Source: Flavihumibacter fluvii (GTDB lineage Bacteria > Bacteroidota > Bacteroidia > Chitinophagales > Chitinophagaceae). From it: a stretch of DNA of 64,000 nt. This document shows, piece by piece, positions 1-8,112 of this stretch. The position numbers and the translations under genes are program-made. Under the pieces are notes generated by a model. The model had not been told where the DNA came from, ran no database searches, and saw nothing but the letters and a program-made list of their open reading frames with translations. Positions within the stretch are counted from its first letter, which is position 1. Each line of letters begins with the position of its first letter. Location: the NCBI RefSeq assembly GCF_018595675.2, contig NZ_CP092333.1:644001-708000 (forward strand), written 5' to 3'.

Positions 1-354
1 GATGTTGGTGGTATGGTGAGTGGTGCATTGGGTGGTGGTGACGTGAAGCCCGTTCCACGCGGAACTGTTCCGGTTGTTCTCCTTGTATGGGGACCAGGTC
101 GCATCGTGCCGGTAAGGCTCACCAGCTTCAGTGTAGAAGAACAGGCATTCTCCCCGCAACTTTATCCGATCCGCGCCAAAGTGAGTATCGGACTGAAAAT
201 ACTGACCCCGAAAGATTTTCCGAATTGCAAGAAAAAACTCAGTGAAGAACTGGCCATTGCCGCATTCAAATTCACCCGCAAACAGAAAGAGATACTGGCT
301 GCAGCCAACACTGCCAACAGCATCGAATCGATCATTGGTATGCTGCCTTTCTGA
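1..354 (+). CDS. CIS tube/cap protein, C-terminal part (5' end outside window)
   Basis: The reading frame is open from the first base, so this is the last ~117 codons of a longer gene; the internal ATG at 13 is not a credible start. After a glycine-rich loop the residues 'PVVLLVWGPGRIVPVRL' and 'LYPIRAKVSIGLKIL' resemble the conserved core of CIS tube/tube-initiator proteins (Afp7/Pvc7-like), which join the inner tube to the baseplate hub. The C-terminus is helical, alanine-rich and ends in 'GMLPF'. A LysM-like gene and the hub and spike genes follow, which is the usual CIS order. The assignment rests on motif recall and gene order; the N-terminal half cannot be judged. Confidence 0.7.
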   Translation, partial: DVGGMVSGALGGGDVKPVPRGTVPVVLLVWGPGRIVPVRLTSFSVEEQAFSPQLYPIRAKVSIGLKILTPKDFPNCKKKLSEELAIAAFKFTRKQKEILAAANTANSIESIIGMLPF

Positions 355-383
355 TGGTGATAAAATAGTAAAAAAACATTCCC

Positions 384-659
384 ATGTTCGACGACAACAG
401 CCGTTATAAAAATGCACCGACCTATGCGGTGAAAGACCGGCGGGGCCGAACCGTTACTGTGGTTGCTACACCAGCGCCACCATTGCAGTCCTTGTTGGGC
501 TTCCATGTATTAAAGCAAGGCCAGCACATCGATCACCTGGCAGGCAGGTACCTGAATAATCCAGCTGCATTCTGGCGTATCGCGGAGATCAATGAAGTGA
601 TGCTTCCGGAAGCAATGACCGAAAGAAAAGAAATCGCCATCCCCAATAGCCGTAGTTAA
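384..659 (+). CDS. LysM-like small CIS baseplate protein (tail X / gp53-like)
   Basis: A 91-residue protein without a signal peptide. Residues ~40-88 look like a LysM/tail-X module: 'LKQGQHIDHLAGRYL' followed by an 'AFWRIAEIN' helix and a final 'IAIP' strand. In phage tails and CIS particles such short LysM-like proteins sit at the hub or wedge and help to attach the tube initiator. It lies 29 bases after the tube/cap gene and 2 bases before the hub gene, so all three are surely co-transcribed. It is unlikely to be a secreted peptidoglycan-binding protein, because it lacks a signal and its context is wholly structural. Confidence 0.75.
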   Translation: MFDDNSRYKNAPTYAVKDRRGRTVTVVATPAPPLQSLLGFHVLKQGQHIDHLAGRYLNNPAAFWRIAEINEVMLPEAMTERKEIAIPNSRS

Positions 660-661
660 TA

Positions 662-1726
662 ATGGGACTAGATATCGTTATCTGTATCGACGACAAAGGC
701 AACCAGGCACTTACTGATGCCGTGAGTAATATTGAAGTGCAGGAAAAGATGGACCAGAACAGTAGTTTCAAATTGCATTTTATGGTTGATATCTGCAAGG
801 AAGACATCGCCCGTGATATGGATGCGACCACAGCACCCGGCAAAATATTATCTGTGCTTGCCAAAGTAAAAGATGACCTGGTTTGCCTGGTAAAAGGGCC
901 CATCACCCAGGTAGAATCTAATCTTGAACACGGCGGTGCCGGATCCTGGATACAGGTACAGGGCGAAGACATGGGGTACCAGATGAACCGGACCACTAAA
1001 TTCGCCAATCTTTCTGCCGTGAAAGATTCTGATATCGTTCGAAAACTTATTGCCGGCAACGATAATATGACGCCGGATGTGGAAGAGACCAATGGCAGCC
1101 ATGAGGAAGAGAACCACAGCTTTGTACAAACAGAAACAGACCTCCAGACCATCCGTCGCCTTGGGCAGCAGAATGGTTTCCATTTCTGGATCACCTGCAC
1201 CAATAAAGGTGAAGCCACCGGGCATTTCCGCACCCGCGACCTGAATGGTAAAGCAAAGCAGGTACTGACTGTAAACCTTGCCGATAACAATATTGATGCA
1301 CTTCGCATAACCGTCGATTCCAAACGACCTTCCCAGACCATCGGAAAGCAGATCGATCTCCGGACCAAGGAAGAAATGGGGGGTGAAGTGAAACTGACTG
1401 ATACCGTTCTCGCAAAAACAGGTTTGCCGGGAGCTGCCGGCAGCAATGTGCAGACCATGCAACTCGCACCAGTTGTCGATAGCGCCGGTGCCCTGAAAGC
1501 CCGGAGCGATGCGGCCCTGAAAGAAACCCAATGGTTCATCACCGCAACCTGCAAAACTAACCTCCATCGTCTCTGCGATGTAGTGCGCGTTCATACTATA
1601 GTCGAGATCCAGGGTGCCGGCACCAAACACAGCGGCAAATATTATGTCACTGGTGTGAAACATACCATCGATGCAGTTGGATATACTATGGACATAGAAT
1701 TGGCAAGAAATGGCTGGGGCATCTGA
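662..1726 (+). CDS. CIS hub protein, phage late control gpD / gp27-like
   Basis: A 354-residue cytoplasmic protein with the composition and length of phage gpD/gp27-type hub proteins, which form the trimeric base that carries the central spike and receives the inner tube. Features seen: an N-terminal strand-rich domain, a central segment with 'SDIVRKLI' and 'TDLQTIRRLGQQNGFHFWI' typical of the gpD family, and a C-terminal 'YYVTGVKHTID' segment. The spike protein that is fused to this domain in VgrG is a separate gene here (next downstream), as in Afp/PVC-like and phage systems rather than in most type VI secretion systems. The start is 3 bases after the LysM stop. Confidence 0.85.
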   Translation: MGLDIVICIDDKGNQALTDAVSNIEVQEKMDQNSSFKLHFMVDICKEDIARDMDATTAPGKILSVLAKVKDDLVCLVKGPITQVESNLEHGGAGSWIQVQGEDMGYQMNRTTKFANLSAVKDSDIVRKLIAGNDNMTPDVEETNGSHEEENHSFVQTETDLQTIRRLGQQNGFHFWITCTNKGEATGHFRTRDLNGKAKQVLTVNLADNNIDALRITVDSKRPSQTIGKQIDLRTKEEMGGEVKLTDTVLAKTGLPGAAGSNVQTMQLAPVVDSAGALKARSDAALKETQWFITATCKTNLHRLCDVVRVHTIVEIQGAGTKHSGKYYVTGVKHTIDAVGYTMDIELARNGWGI

Positions 1727-1747
1727 CGGCCCGGCGACTGAAATCAT

Positions 1748-2452
1748 ATGGACAACACCGACCTGGAAAAAGTGCTTTACTGGATCCGCCACCGCCATTT
1801 CGGCAAATACCGCGGACTGGTAACAGACAACGACGACAGTACCAAACGGGGTAGGATCAAAGTGAAAGTGCCTGCCGTACTCCAGGACCTGGAAGTATGG
1901 GCTGTTCCCTGTTTGCCCTACACAGGCAAGAATGTGGGGTCTTATCTTATCCCGGAACCAGGTGCAGGGGTGTGGGTAGAATTCGAAGGCGGTGATCCTT
2001 CTTATGCTATCTGGACCGGCGGTTATTGGGCCGATAATGAATTGCCGCAAAACGAAGCGGGCAGCGAGGCAAAACCACAACGACGAATGCTGCGCAGTGA
2101 AAAAGGATTGATGATCTGTTTTGACGATGATGCAGAGAAACTGACTGTCAGCGATGAGAATGGCAACAATATGATCAGCATAGAAGTGCAGGCGGGAAAG
2201 ATCAGGATCAATGCCAATACCAAAGTTGTAGTGGAAGCAACCAGGATCGAATTGGTGGAGAATTCATCGCATCCGCTGGTGTTCGGCGACGATTTGCTGC
2301 AATACCTCAACCAGTTCGTCAATACCTTCAATACGCATATGCATCCGGGTGAGTTGGCACTTGGCGTATTACCTGTAACGCCTATGATTCCCATGGTGCC
2401 AATGGCGCCTGCAACGCCGAGCCTGCTATCTACCAAAGTAACTACCGGATAA
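1748..2452 (+). CDS. CIS spike protein, baseplate assembly V / gp5-like
   Basis: A 234-residue protein with a gp5/VgrG-type OB fold at residues ~15-100: 'YRGLVTDNDDSTKRGRIKV', 'WAVPCLPY', 'PEPGAGVWVEFEGGDPSY', 'IWTGGYW'. A repetitive beta-prism needle segment follows (~115-175), then the His-rich 'THMHPG' and a proline/methionine-rich tail ending 'PSLLSTKVTTG', a common ending of phage gpV-like spikes. It forms the membrane-piercing tip. No separate PAAR tip gene was seen next to it. It lies 22 bases after the hub gene. Confidence 0.88.
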   Translation: MDNTDLEKVLYWIRHRHFGKYRGLVTDNDDSTKRGRIKVKVPAVLQDLEVWAVPCLPYTGKNVGSYLIPEPGAGVWVEFEGGDPSYAIWTGGYWADNELPQNEAGSEAKPQRRMLRSEKGLMICFDDDAEKLTVSDENGNNMISIEVQAGKIRINANTKVVVEATRIELVENSSHPLVFGDDLLQYLNQFVNTFNTHMHPGELALGVLPVTPMIPMVPMAPATPSLLSTKVTTG

Positions 2453-2462
2453 ATATATAACC

Positions 2463-2732
2463 ATGCCATTAAAACCCGGCACCATATCCGATTTCGACAG
2501 CAGCATGGCCAAATCCATGGAAGAGGCTTTCCTCGCTGAATGGAAAAATGCCATGGGCGATGCAGATGCACCTGAACCGAATAACCAGATGCGCCTGTTG
2601 TTCGTAGCTATAGCGCAGGGATTGGTAAAGCACCTGCATGAAAATCCAGACGCCTTCCGGATCGACAATTTCATTGGAAGTTTCCATCTGAAAACAGGAC
2701 TGAAAGCGATTGAATCCAACTTAGATCCCTGA
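2463..2732 (+). CDS. small CIS-cluster protein of unknown function
   Basis: An 89-residue, mainly alpha-helical acidic protein with no signal peptide or membrane segment. I do not recognise its family. It sits 10 bases after the spike gene and 6 bases before the gp25-like gene, so it is part of the operon. The slot between spike and gp25 holds the PAAR tip gene in Afp/PVC-type clusters, but this sequence has no PAAR repeats and few glycines, so it is not a PAAR protein. It could be a chaperone or a small wedge or hub component; this is a guess from position. Confidence 0.7.
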   Translation: MPLKPGTISDFDSSMAKSMEEAFLAEWKNAMGDADAPEPNNQMRLLFVAIAQGLVKHLHENPDAFRIDNFIGSFHLKTGLKAIESNLDP

Positions 2733-2738
2733 TCGATT

Positions 2739-3116
2739 ATGAATGAACCTATCCATAGCATTTCTTACCCCTTCCGCATCGATGAAGGCCTGGGCACTCT
2801 CGGTGAAGAAAGGGACTATGCCCGTCATGTAGAACAACTGATGCGGCAGGTATTATTCACCAATCCGGGTGAACGCATCAACCGCCCCGATTTCGGTTGT
2901 GGCATCCGGCGCATGGTCTTCGCACCCAACAGCGATGTAACGGCCAGCCTGACGAAAGTGATCATTACGCAATCGCTGGAAAAATGGATCGGCACGCTGA
3001 TAGAAGTGATCGATGTGACCACAGTTGCCGTCGAAGAGAAACTGGAGATCAGGATTATTTACCTGATCAAGGCAAGGCAGGAACGCAGGTACCTCAATGT
3101 TGAACTCACCCTTTAA
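2739..3116 (+). CDS. CIS baseplate wedge protein, gp25-like
   Basis: A 125-residue protein with a clear gp25/GPW pattern: N-terminal 'ISYPFRIDEGLGTL', then 'HVEQLMRQVLFTNPGERINRPDFGCGIR' in consecutive pieces, then 'SLEKWIGTLIEVIDV' and a C-terminal pair of strands. gp25-like proteins are core wedge subunits that start sheath polymerisation in phage tails, type VI secretion and extracellular CIS. The length is typical. The start codon lies 6 bases after the upstream stop, and 2 bases separate it from the first baseplate-J gene. Confidence 0.92.
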   Translation: MNEPIHSISYPFRIDEGLGTLGEERDYARHVEQLMRQVLFTNPGERINRPDFGCGIRRMVFAPNSDVTASLTKVIITQSLEKWIGTLIEVIDVTTVAVEEKLEIRIIYLIKARQERRYLNVELTL

Positions 3117-3118
3117 CC

Positions 3119-5581
3119 ATGGCAGCCCTTAAAGACAGGATCACAGAATTAACCGCCCAGAATAAGGTAACGGGAATCGATTTTATTTATGTGTATCCCG
3201 ACCAGCAGCAACTGGATATCTACTTCCTGACCGATGTGGCGGTTATGGCAACACCTTTACCGGGATCACTCACACCCGATGCGATCCGTATTCACAGCAA
3301 TTATGCGGAACTGCCACTGATCGGCATCATACCGCTGCTGCAATGGCCCCTGGTCGATGGTCAGCCTGTATTGCGGATCACCACTTTGTCACCAGGTGAT
3401 TTTGCCTTGTACCAATTCCAAATTGAAGATGTCCGCATAGATCCTTTCTTCAACGATGTGTCGTTTAGTTTCAAGGCGAATTGCCCGAGCGACCTGGATT
3501 GCAAACCGCCGGAGCATGAATGTCCGCCTGAAGAACTGGTCGACTTCCCGATCGATTACCTGGCCCGTGATTTCTGGAGTTTCCGCCGTGCACTGCTGGA
3601 TTTTGCTTCCCTTCGTTATCCCAAATGGCTCGACCGGCTGGAAGCCGATGCGGGTATCATGATGGCAGAACTGATGAGCGCAGCAGGAGATGAGATGGCC
3701 TATTACCAGGACCGGATCAACCGCGAGGCTTACCTGGAAACGGCCACACAAAGACGTTCCATGCGGGCGCATGCCCACCTGGTGGATTACTACCTGCACG
3801 ATGGAAGGGGAGCCAGCACCTGGCTGGATATACAGGTAGGTGCCGGAATGGGGGTTTTAATGCTAAGTCCTGGTACTGGTGTATATGCCGCTGCCGACGA
3901 TAATACCCTGGTCCATTTTGAGATCGGCAACAGCATCCGCGAAAGGCTCGCTGTTCCGGCCATCAATTTCAAAGTGGATATTGCCTGCAATGTGTTTAAG
4001 CCTCATATCTGGGACGATGACCTGCTCTGTCTGCCTGTTGGTTCCACTGAACTTTATCTTGAAGGCGACCAGACAGGCGTATTACATTTGGATGATTTGT
4101 CGCTGGGACCCTTGCATCCTGGCAAGTGGGTGTTGCTGCAAACCAACCCGGTTGATCCTGCACAACCAGCGCGGGCCCAGATGGTCCGGATCACCAGCAT
4201 TACGAAAACAACAGATCCGGTATTCCTGGCCACTATCACCCACGTGAAATGGGAAAAAGCGCAGGCAACCCGTTATGAATTCGATCTGAAACAATTATCC
4301 GTCAAAGGAAATATGGTGCCCGCAACTGCAGGCAAAACAGAGACCGCCTTTTTCCTGATAGGGAAATCGCCGGAATCCTTGTCCGGTGCAGAATTAAATG
4401 CATTTCATGCACCTGTAGAACAAAGCATTGAAAGAGCCGCTCCGAATGGCAACAGTATTCATTTGAAAAGCCTTCCCGGATCCATCGAGCGATCATTGGT
4501 GTTCCTGGGAAAGGACCTGCAAAAAACAGCACCTGAAATCATATTGGAGGAAATGACCTTTAACGGAGTTAACTGGGTGCCAGCTATTGGTAAACCAGCC
4601 TGGGAATGCAGGCAGACGCTGGTTGGCATCCATTCTTCGGCGCCGTTCGACAGGCACTACCTGGTCGACGACGGCAGTTGGTTGCCCGTGGTCAATTACC
4701 AACGTGCAGGATATAATTTTCAGCACCGTGATTATGCATCGGGGAATGGCGTAAGTATCCGGTTTGGTGACGGCGAATTTGGCCGCATCCCTGATACGAA
4801 TACCGTCTTCCGGGTGCGGTACAGGCTTGGAACAGGTACCGATACCAACGTGGCGGCGGCTGCTATTCATTTCCCGGAGAGCAGTAGCTATAGCATTTCT
4901 AATCCTCTACCTGCGATCGACGGACTAGATGCAGAAACCGCGAATGAATTAAGGCAGTCCGCACCGGAAGCATTCCGCGCCATTACTTACCGAGCGGTCC
5001 GGCCGGAAGACTATGCAGAAGCAGCGGAACGCCTGCCCTGGGTGCAGAAAGCCGGCGCGGTATTCCATTGGACCGGTAGCTGGCTAACCGCATTTGTCAC
5101 GCCAGATCCCAAAGGGAAACTCACCATCGACGATACTGACCGGGCCGATCTTATGGCGCAACTCAATCGTTTCCGGCAAGCCGGCAGGGAGGTGCACATT
5201 TCCGATCCTGTTTACGCCAATATCGATCTCAGGATCGGGCTCTGCATCCGGGAATCAGCCTATGCGGGTCATGTGAAAGCAAGGGTGATGGCTGCACTGA
5301 TGGGCACGCATGGTATCTATCCGAAGCAAGGCTACTTCTCACCTGACCGCTTCAGTTTCGGTACGCCGCTGGACCGGTCCACGCTTGAAGCCTGGATCCA
5401 GGATATCCCTGGTGTAAAAGCAGTTGAGCATATCCGTTATCGAAGGCGCGGCTGGTTCGATTGGCAGGATTTTACTGAACTGAGTTACGACCCTGGCAAG
5501 AACGTCATCATAAGGATTGCAAATGATCCCTTACACCCCGAGCGGGGCATTCTTACACTTCAAACACATGGTGGATTATGA
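3119..5581 (+). CDS. CIS baseplate assembly protein J (first, Afp11-like)
   Basis: An 820-residue wedge protein of the 'putative baseplate assembly protein' / gpJ type. Recognisable parts: a Cys cluster C122/C128/C135 rich in Pro; 'FPIDYLARDFWSFRRALLD' at ~142-162; 'MAYYQDRINREAYL' just after; a mid-protein 'GVSIRFGDGEFGRIP' segment typical of J proteins; and the C-terminal 'AITYRAVRPEDYAEAAERLPWV' module with 'DLRIGLCIRE'. J proteins form the wedge arms that open at contraction. Its stop overlaps the next gene's start by 4 bases (ATGA), suggesting coupled translation of the two J subunits. Confidence 0.88.
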   Translation: MAALKDRITELTAQNKVTGIDFIYVYPDQQQLDIYFLTDVAVMATPLPGSLTPDAIRIHSNYAELPLIGIIPLLQWPLVDGQPVLRITTLSPGDFALYQFQIEDVRIDPFFNDVSFSFKANCPSDLDCKPPEHECPPEELVDFPIDYLARDFWSFRRALLDFASLRYPKWLDRLEADAGIMMAELMSAAGDEMAYYQDRINREAYLETATQRRSMRAHAHLVDYYLHDGRGASTWLDIQVGAGMGVLMLSPGTGVYAAADDNTLVHFEIGNSIRERLAVPAINFKVDIACNVFKPHIWDDDLLCLPVGSTELYLEGDQTGVLHLDDLSLGPLHPGKWVLLQTNPVDPAQPARAQMVRITSITKTTDPVFLATITHVKWEKAQATRYEFDLKQLSVKGNMVPATAGKTETAFFLIGKSPESLSGAELNAFHAPVEQSIERAAPNGNSIHLKSLPGSIERSLVFLGKDLQKTAPEIILEEMTFNGVNWVPAIGKPAWECRQTLVGIHSSAPFDRHYLVDDGSWLPVVNYQRAGYNFQHRDYASGNGVSIRFGDGEFGRIPDTNTVFRVRYRLGTGTDTNVAAAAIHFPESSSYSISNPLPAIDGLDAETANELRQSAPEAFRAITYRAVRPEDYAEAAERLPWVQKAGAVFHWTGSWLTAFVTPDPKGKLTIDDTDRADLMAQLNRFRQAGREVHISDPVYANIDLRIGLCIRESAYAGHVKARVMAALMGTHGIYPKQGYFSPDRFSFGTPLDRSTLEAWIQDIPGVKAVEHIRYRRRGWFDWQDFTELSYDPGKNVIIRIANDPLHPERGILTLQTHGGL

Positions 5582-8112
5582 GTTGTGCAGTTTGTGCCGG
5601 AAAGAATAAGAACGCAGTCAGGTTTTCCTGTACATGTGACAGCTTCGTTCATCCGGAACCGTTATCCATCGCCGAGGGCCTGGACTATCTGCCCAGGCAG
5701 ATCGCCGGGTTCCCGGAATTCCGAAGGGCGATGCTTCATGGTATCCGTACCGTAGTACTGAAAGTGTTAGATGAGAATAATCTTATGCTGGAAGTGCGCC
5801 CGCTCGAATATTGGCGTGCCAGGAAAAAAGAAGACCTCGGCATGATGCTGCTGGACATGTGGGCGTATATCTGCGATTCACTGTCCTTTTATGACCAGGT
5901 GATTGCACAGGAGACCTACCTGCGTACCGGGCTCCAAAGACCTTCTACCCGTAAACTGGTTGCCCTGTTGGGTTACCTGCCTCGACCCGCAGTTGGATCC
6001 ACTGCTTTTCTCGCCGCCATGGCAGAAGGCAGGATCAAAATCAACCTGCCTGCCGGAACAGCTTTCGAGTCGGGTGCGTTCAATGGGAATGCCCCGCAGG
6101 TCTTCGAACTGGAAACAGGGAAAGCGATTCATCCGCTACTGAACCGTTTCCTTTTGAAAACGCCGGTGCAACAGCTACTGAAAGCCGGCACGGTTTTGAA
6201 AAGCCTGCTGGTGAAGTTGCAAGGGGAGATCAGGGAAGATATGTTCCTGCTTCTGGCAGACCGAAATAATGCTGAAAATAATGTGGTGGTGGTTGTACAA
6301 CAAATAGCAGTCCATCTGGGTAGTGACCAGCAAAAATACCAGGAGGTATTTTTCACCCGCGCGATCACCATTCAAAAGAATACCCGGCTGGACCAACTGC
6401 GGCTGATGCAGCCATCAAATTCTGTCAACACCTGGGAAAATCCAGGTACCCTCATCAGGAAAAAAGCAGTGACATTACAATATGCCGGTGGAATTAAATA
6501 TGCAGGCAGTAGTATACTGACGCTGAATGGCATTAACGCAGCCATTTATTTCGGCACAACAATTACGCTCAACAGCCAGGTAAACGGGATCAAAGAAGGG
6601 GAATTAATCATTGCCAAAAAAAGTGATGACCTGAAATGGTTTCGCATAACCGCCGTGGAGAATGTCCAACGCCAGCAGGTACCCGGCGGAAAAATAAAGA
6701 TCAACGGAAATGCATTCGATATGCCCGGTGTCAGCACCACAGTAACGGAAATCACTACCGATGTTTCTTTAAACAACAATAAAAGGGGTACCGGTAAATG
6801 GCCAGCAGATGGACCTTCCGGGCTGGAGATTTACTACGGACTTCAAACAGTTGCCACCGTTGTACAGGAAGCAGACACATTGGTATCAGCTGCCGGGCCT
6901 TTATTGCTGGAAGGCTTCGTGGAAACGCCTATACCAGGATTTGCCCCAACGGAGTTCTTATTGCAGGACAAAAATGGGAATGGTGCCGAAGTTTCGGGTA
7001 TGATCGATTTCAGGCAACGGCAGCTAAAGCTGAGCCAGGGTGCAGGCTGGTCGCCCGACCTGGTGGCGCCTGCTTCAGTATTTGGAAATGTATTGACCGT
7101 TACCCGCGGACAATCTGTATACAATGAATTGTTAGGCACTGGTAATGCATCGGCCATACATCAACAGTTCAAACTCAAGAAAAAACCACTGACTTATTTC
7201 ACGTCAGCAACTTCAGGCAACGACCAATTGGTGAAAAATACCCTTAGCATACGTGTCAATGGAATATTGTGGAAAGAGGTAAATGGGTTCTATGGAAAAG
7301 GGGAGGGGGACCAGGTATATACCGTTCGCCAGGATGATGCGGGCGATAGCTGGATCAGTTTCGGGGATGGCATACGTGGTCAAAGATTGCCTTCCGGAGC
7401 CGATGTGGTGGCCAATTACCGTTTTGGAGCAGAAGGAGCCATGCCACCGGCTGCTGCTATCAACCAGATCTCCAAACCTGCCAAAGGATTACAGTCGGTG
7501 AAAAATCCAATGGATGCCTTTGGCGGCGACGATGCCGAGCCAACGGAAAACCTTAAGGTATATGCACCAAAATCGGCTTTGTTATTGGGCCGCGTAGTAT
7601 CAATGAAAGACATGGAAGCCTTAGCTGCCGGCTTCCCGGGCGTTCGTGCCGTTAAGGGCGAATGGCGCTGGGACCTGCACTGCCAAAGAGCCACTGCACA
7701 ATTGATCTACATCGGCGATGGACAACTCGCCACCGGACTCACAAAAGCCGTTCGCAATATGGCCGATCCGGCAACCCCTATTTCCATTGTTACAGCCATT
7801 CCAAAAGCACTCCGGCTTTCGTTGTCCATAAAAACTGACCCGCGTTACCCCGAAACCGATGTGTTAGTGATGGTGCGCGCGGCACTACTCAATTCAAAAA
7901 CAGGACTGCTCGCTGCGGAACGAATCGGAATCGCACAGCCTTTGTACCGCAGCCAGGTTTTCGATGCGGTGCTGGCAGTTGAAGGCGCTGTTTCTGTCTC
8001 AGGTATTTTCATCAATGGACGTCCATTCAATCGATTTGCTGTAGTGCCTGGACCAGCCAGTTATTTCTCCATTGAAAATGGAAAACTTTTGCTTAACGGA
8101 AAAGACGAATAA
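5578..8112 (+). CDS. CIS baseplate assembly protein J (second, Afp12-like)
   Basis: An 844-residue second J-like wedge protein. Its first 20 residues carry four cysteines (C3, C6, C18, C20; CxxC and CxC). Then come 'EGLDYLPRQIAGFPEFRRAML', 'MMLLDMWAYICDSLSFYDQ' and 'TGLQRPSTRKLVALLGY', the N-terminal pattern of the larger J paralogue. Mid-protein 'DSWISFGDGIRGQRLPSGA' matches the conserved J core and 'SMKDMEALAAGFPGVRAVKGEW' the C-terminal module. It overlaps the previous gene by 4 bases and the next by one (TAATG). In known systems two different J proteins form a heterodimer in each wedge. Confidence 0.87.
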   Translation: MSCAVCAGKNKNAVRFSCTCDSFVHPEPLSIAEGLDYLPRQIAGFPEFRRAMLHGIRTVVLKVLDENNLMLEVRPLEYWRARKKEDLGMMLLDMWAYICDSLSFYDQVIAQETYLRTGLQRPSTRKLVALLGYLPRPAVGSTAFLAAMAEGRIKINLPAGTAFESGAFNGNAPQVFELETGKAIHPLLNRFLLKTPVQQLLKAGTVLKSLLVKLQGEIREDMFLLLADRNNAENNVVVVVQQIAVHLGSDQQKYQEVFFTRAITIQKNTRLDQLRLMQPSNSVNTWENPGTLIRKKAVTLQYAGGIKYAGSSILTLNGINAAIYFGTTITLNSQVNGIKEGELIIAKKSDDLKWFRITAVENVQRQQVPGGKIKINGNAFDMPGVSTTVTEITTDVSLNNNKRGTGKWPADGPSGLEIYYGLQTVATVVQEADTLVSAAGPLLLEGFVETPIPGFAPTEFLLQDKNGNGAEVSGMIDFRQRQLKLSQGAGWSPDLVAPASVFGNVLTVTRGQSVYNELLGTGNASAIHQQFKLKKKPLTYFTSATSGNDQLVKNTLSIRVNGILWKEVNGFYGKGEGDQVYTVRQDDAGDSWISFGDGIRGQRLPSGADVVANYRFGAEGAMPPAAAINQISKPAKGLQSVKNPMDAFGGDDAEPTENLKVYAPKSALLLGRVVSMKDMEALAAGFPGVRAVKGEWRWDLHCQRATAQLIYIGDGQLATGLTKAVRNMADPATPISIVTAIPKALRLSLSIKTDPRYPETDVLVMVRAALLNSKTGLLAAERIGIAQPLYRSQVFDAVLAVEGAVSVSGIFINGRPFNRFAVVPGPASYFSIENGKLLLNGKDE

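Noticed and set aside
589-1554. A 321-codon minus-strand open frame opposite the hub gene
   Set aside because: Serine- and arginine-rich low-quality translation, no family motif, opposite a well-supported gene.
848-2080. A 410-codon minus-strand open frame opposite the hub and spike genes
   Set aside because: It lacks any recognisable domain, has no start context, and lies wholly opposite two well-supported injection-system genes.
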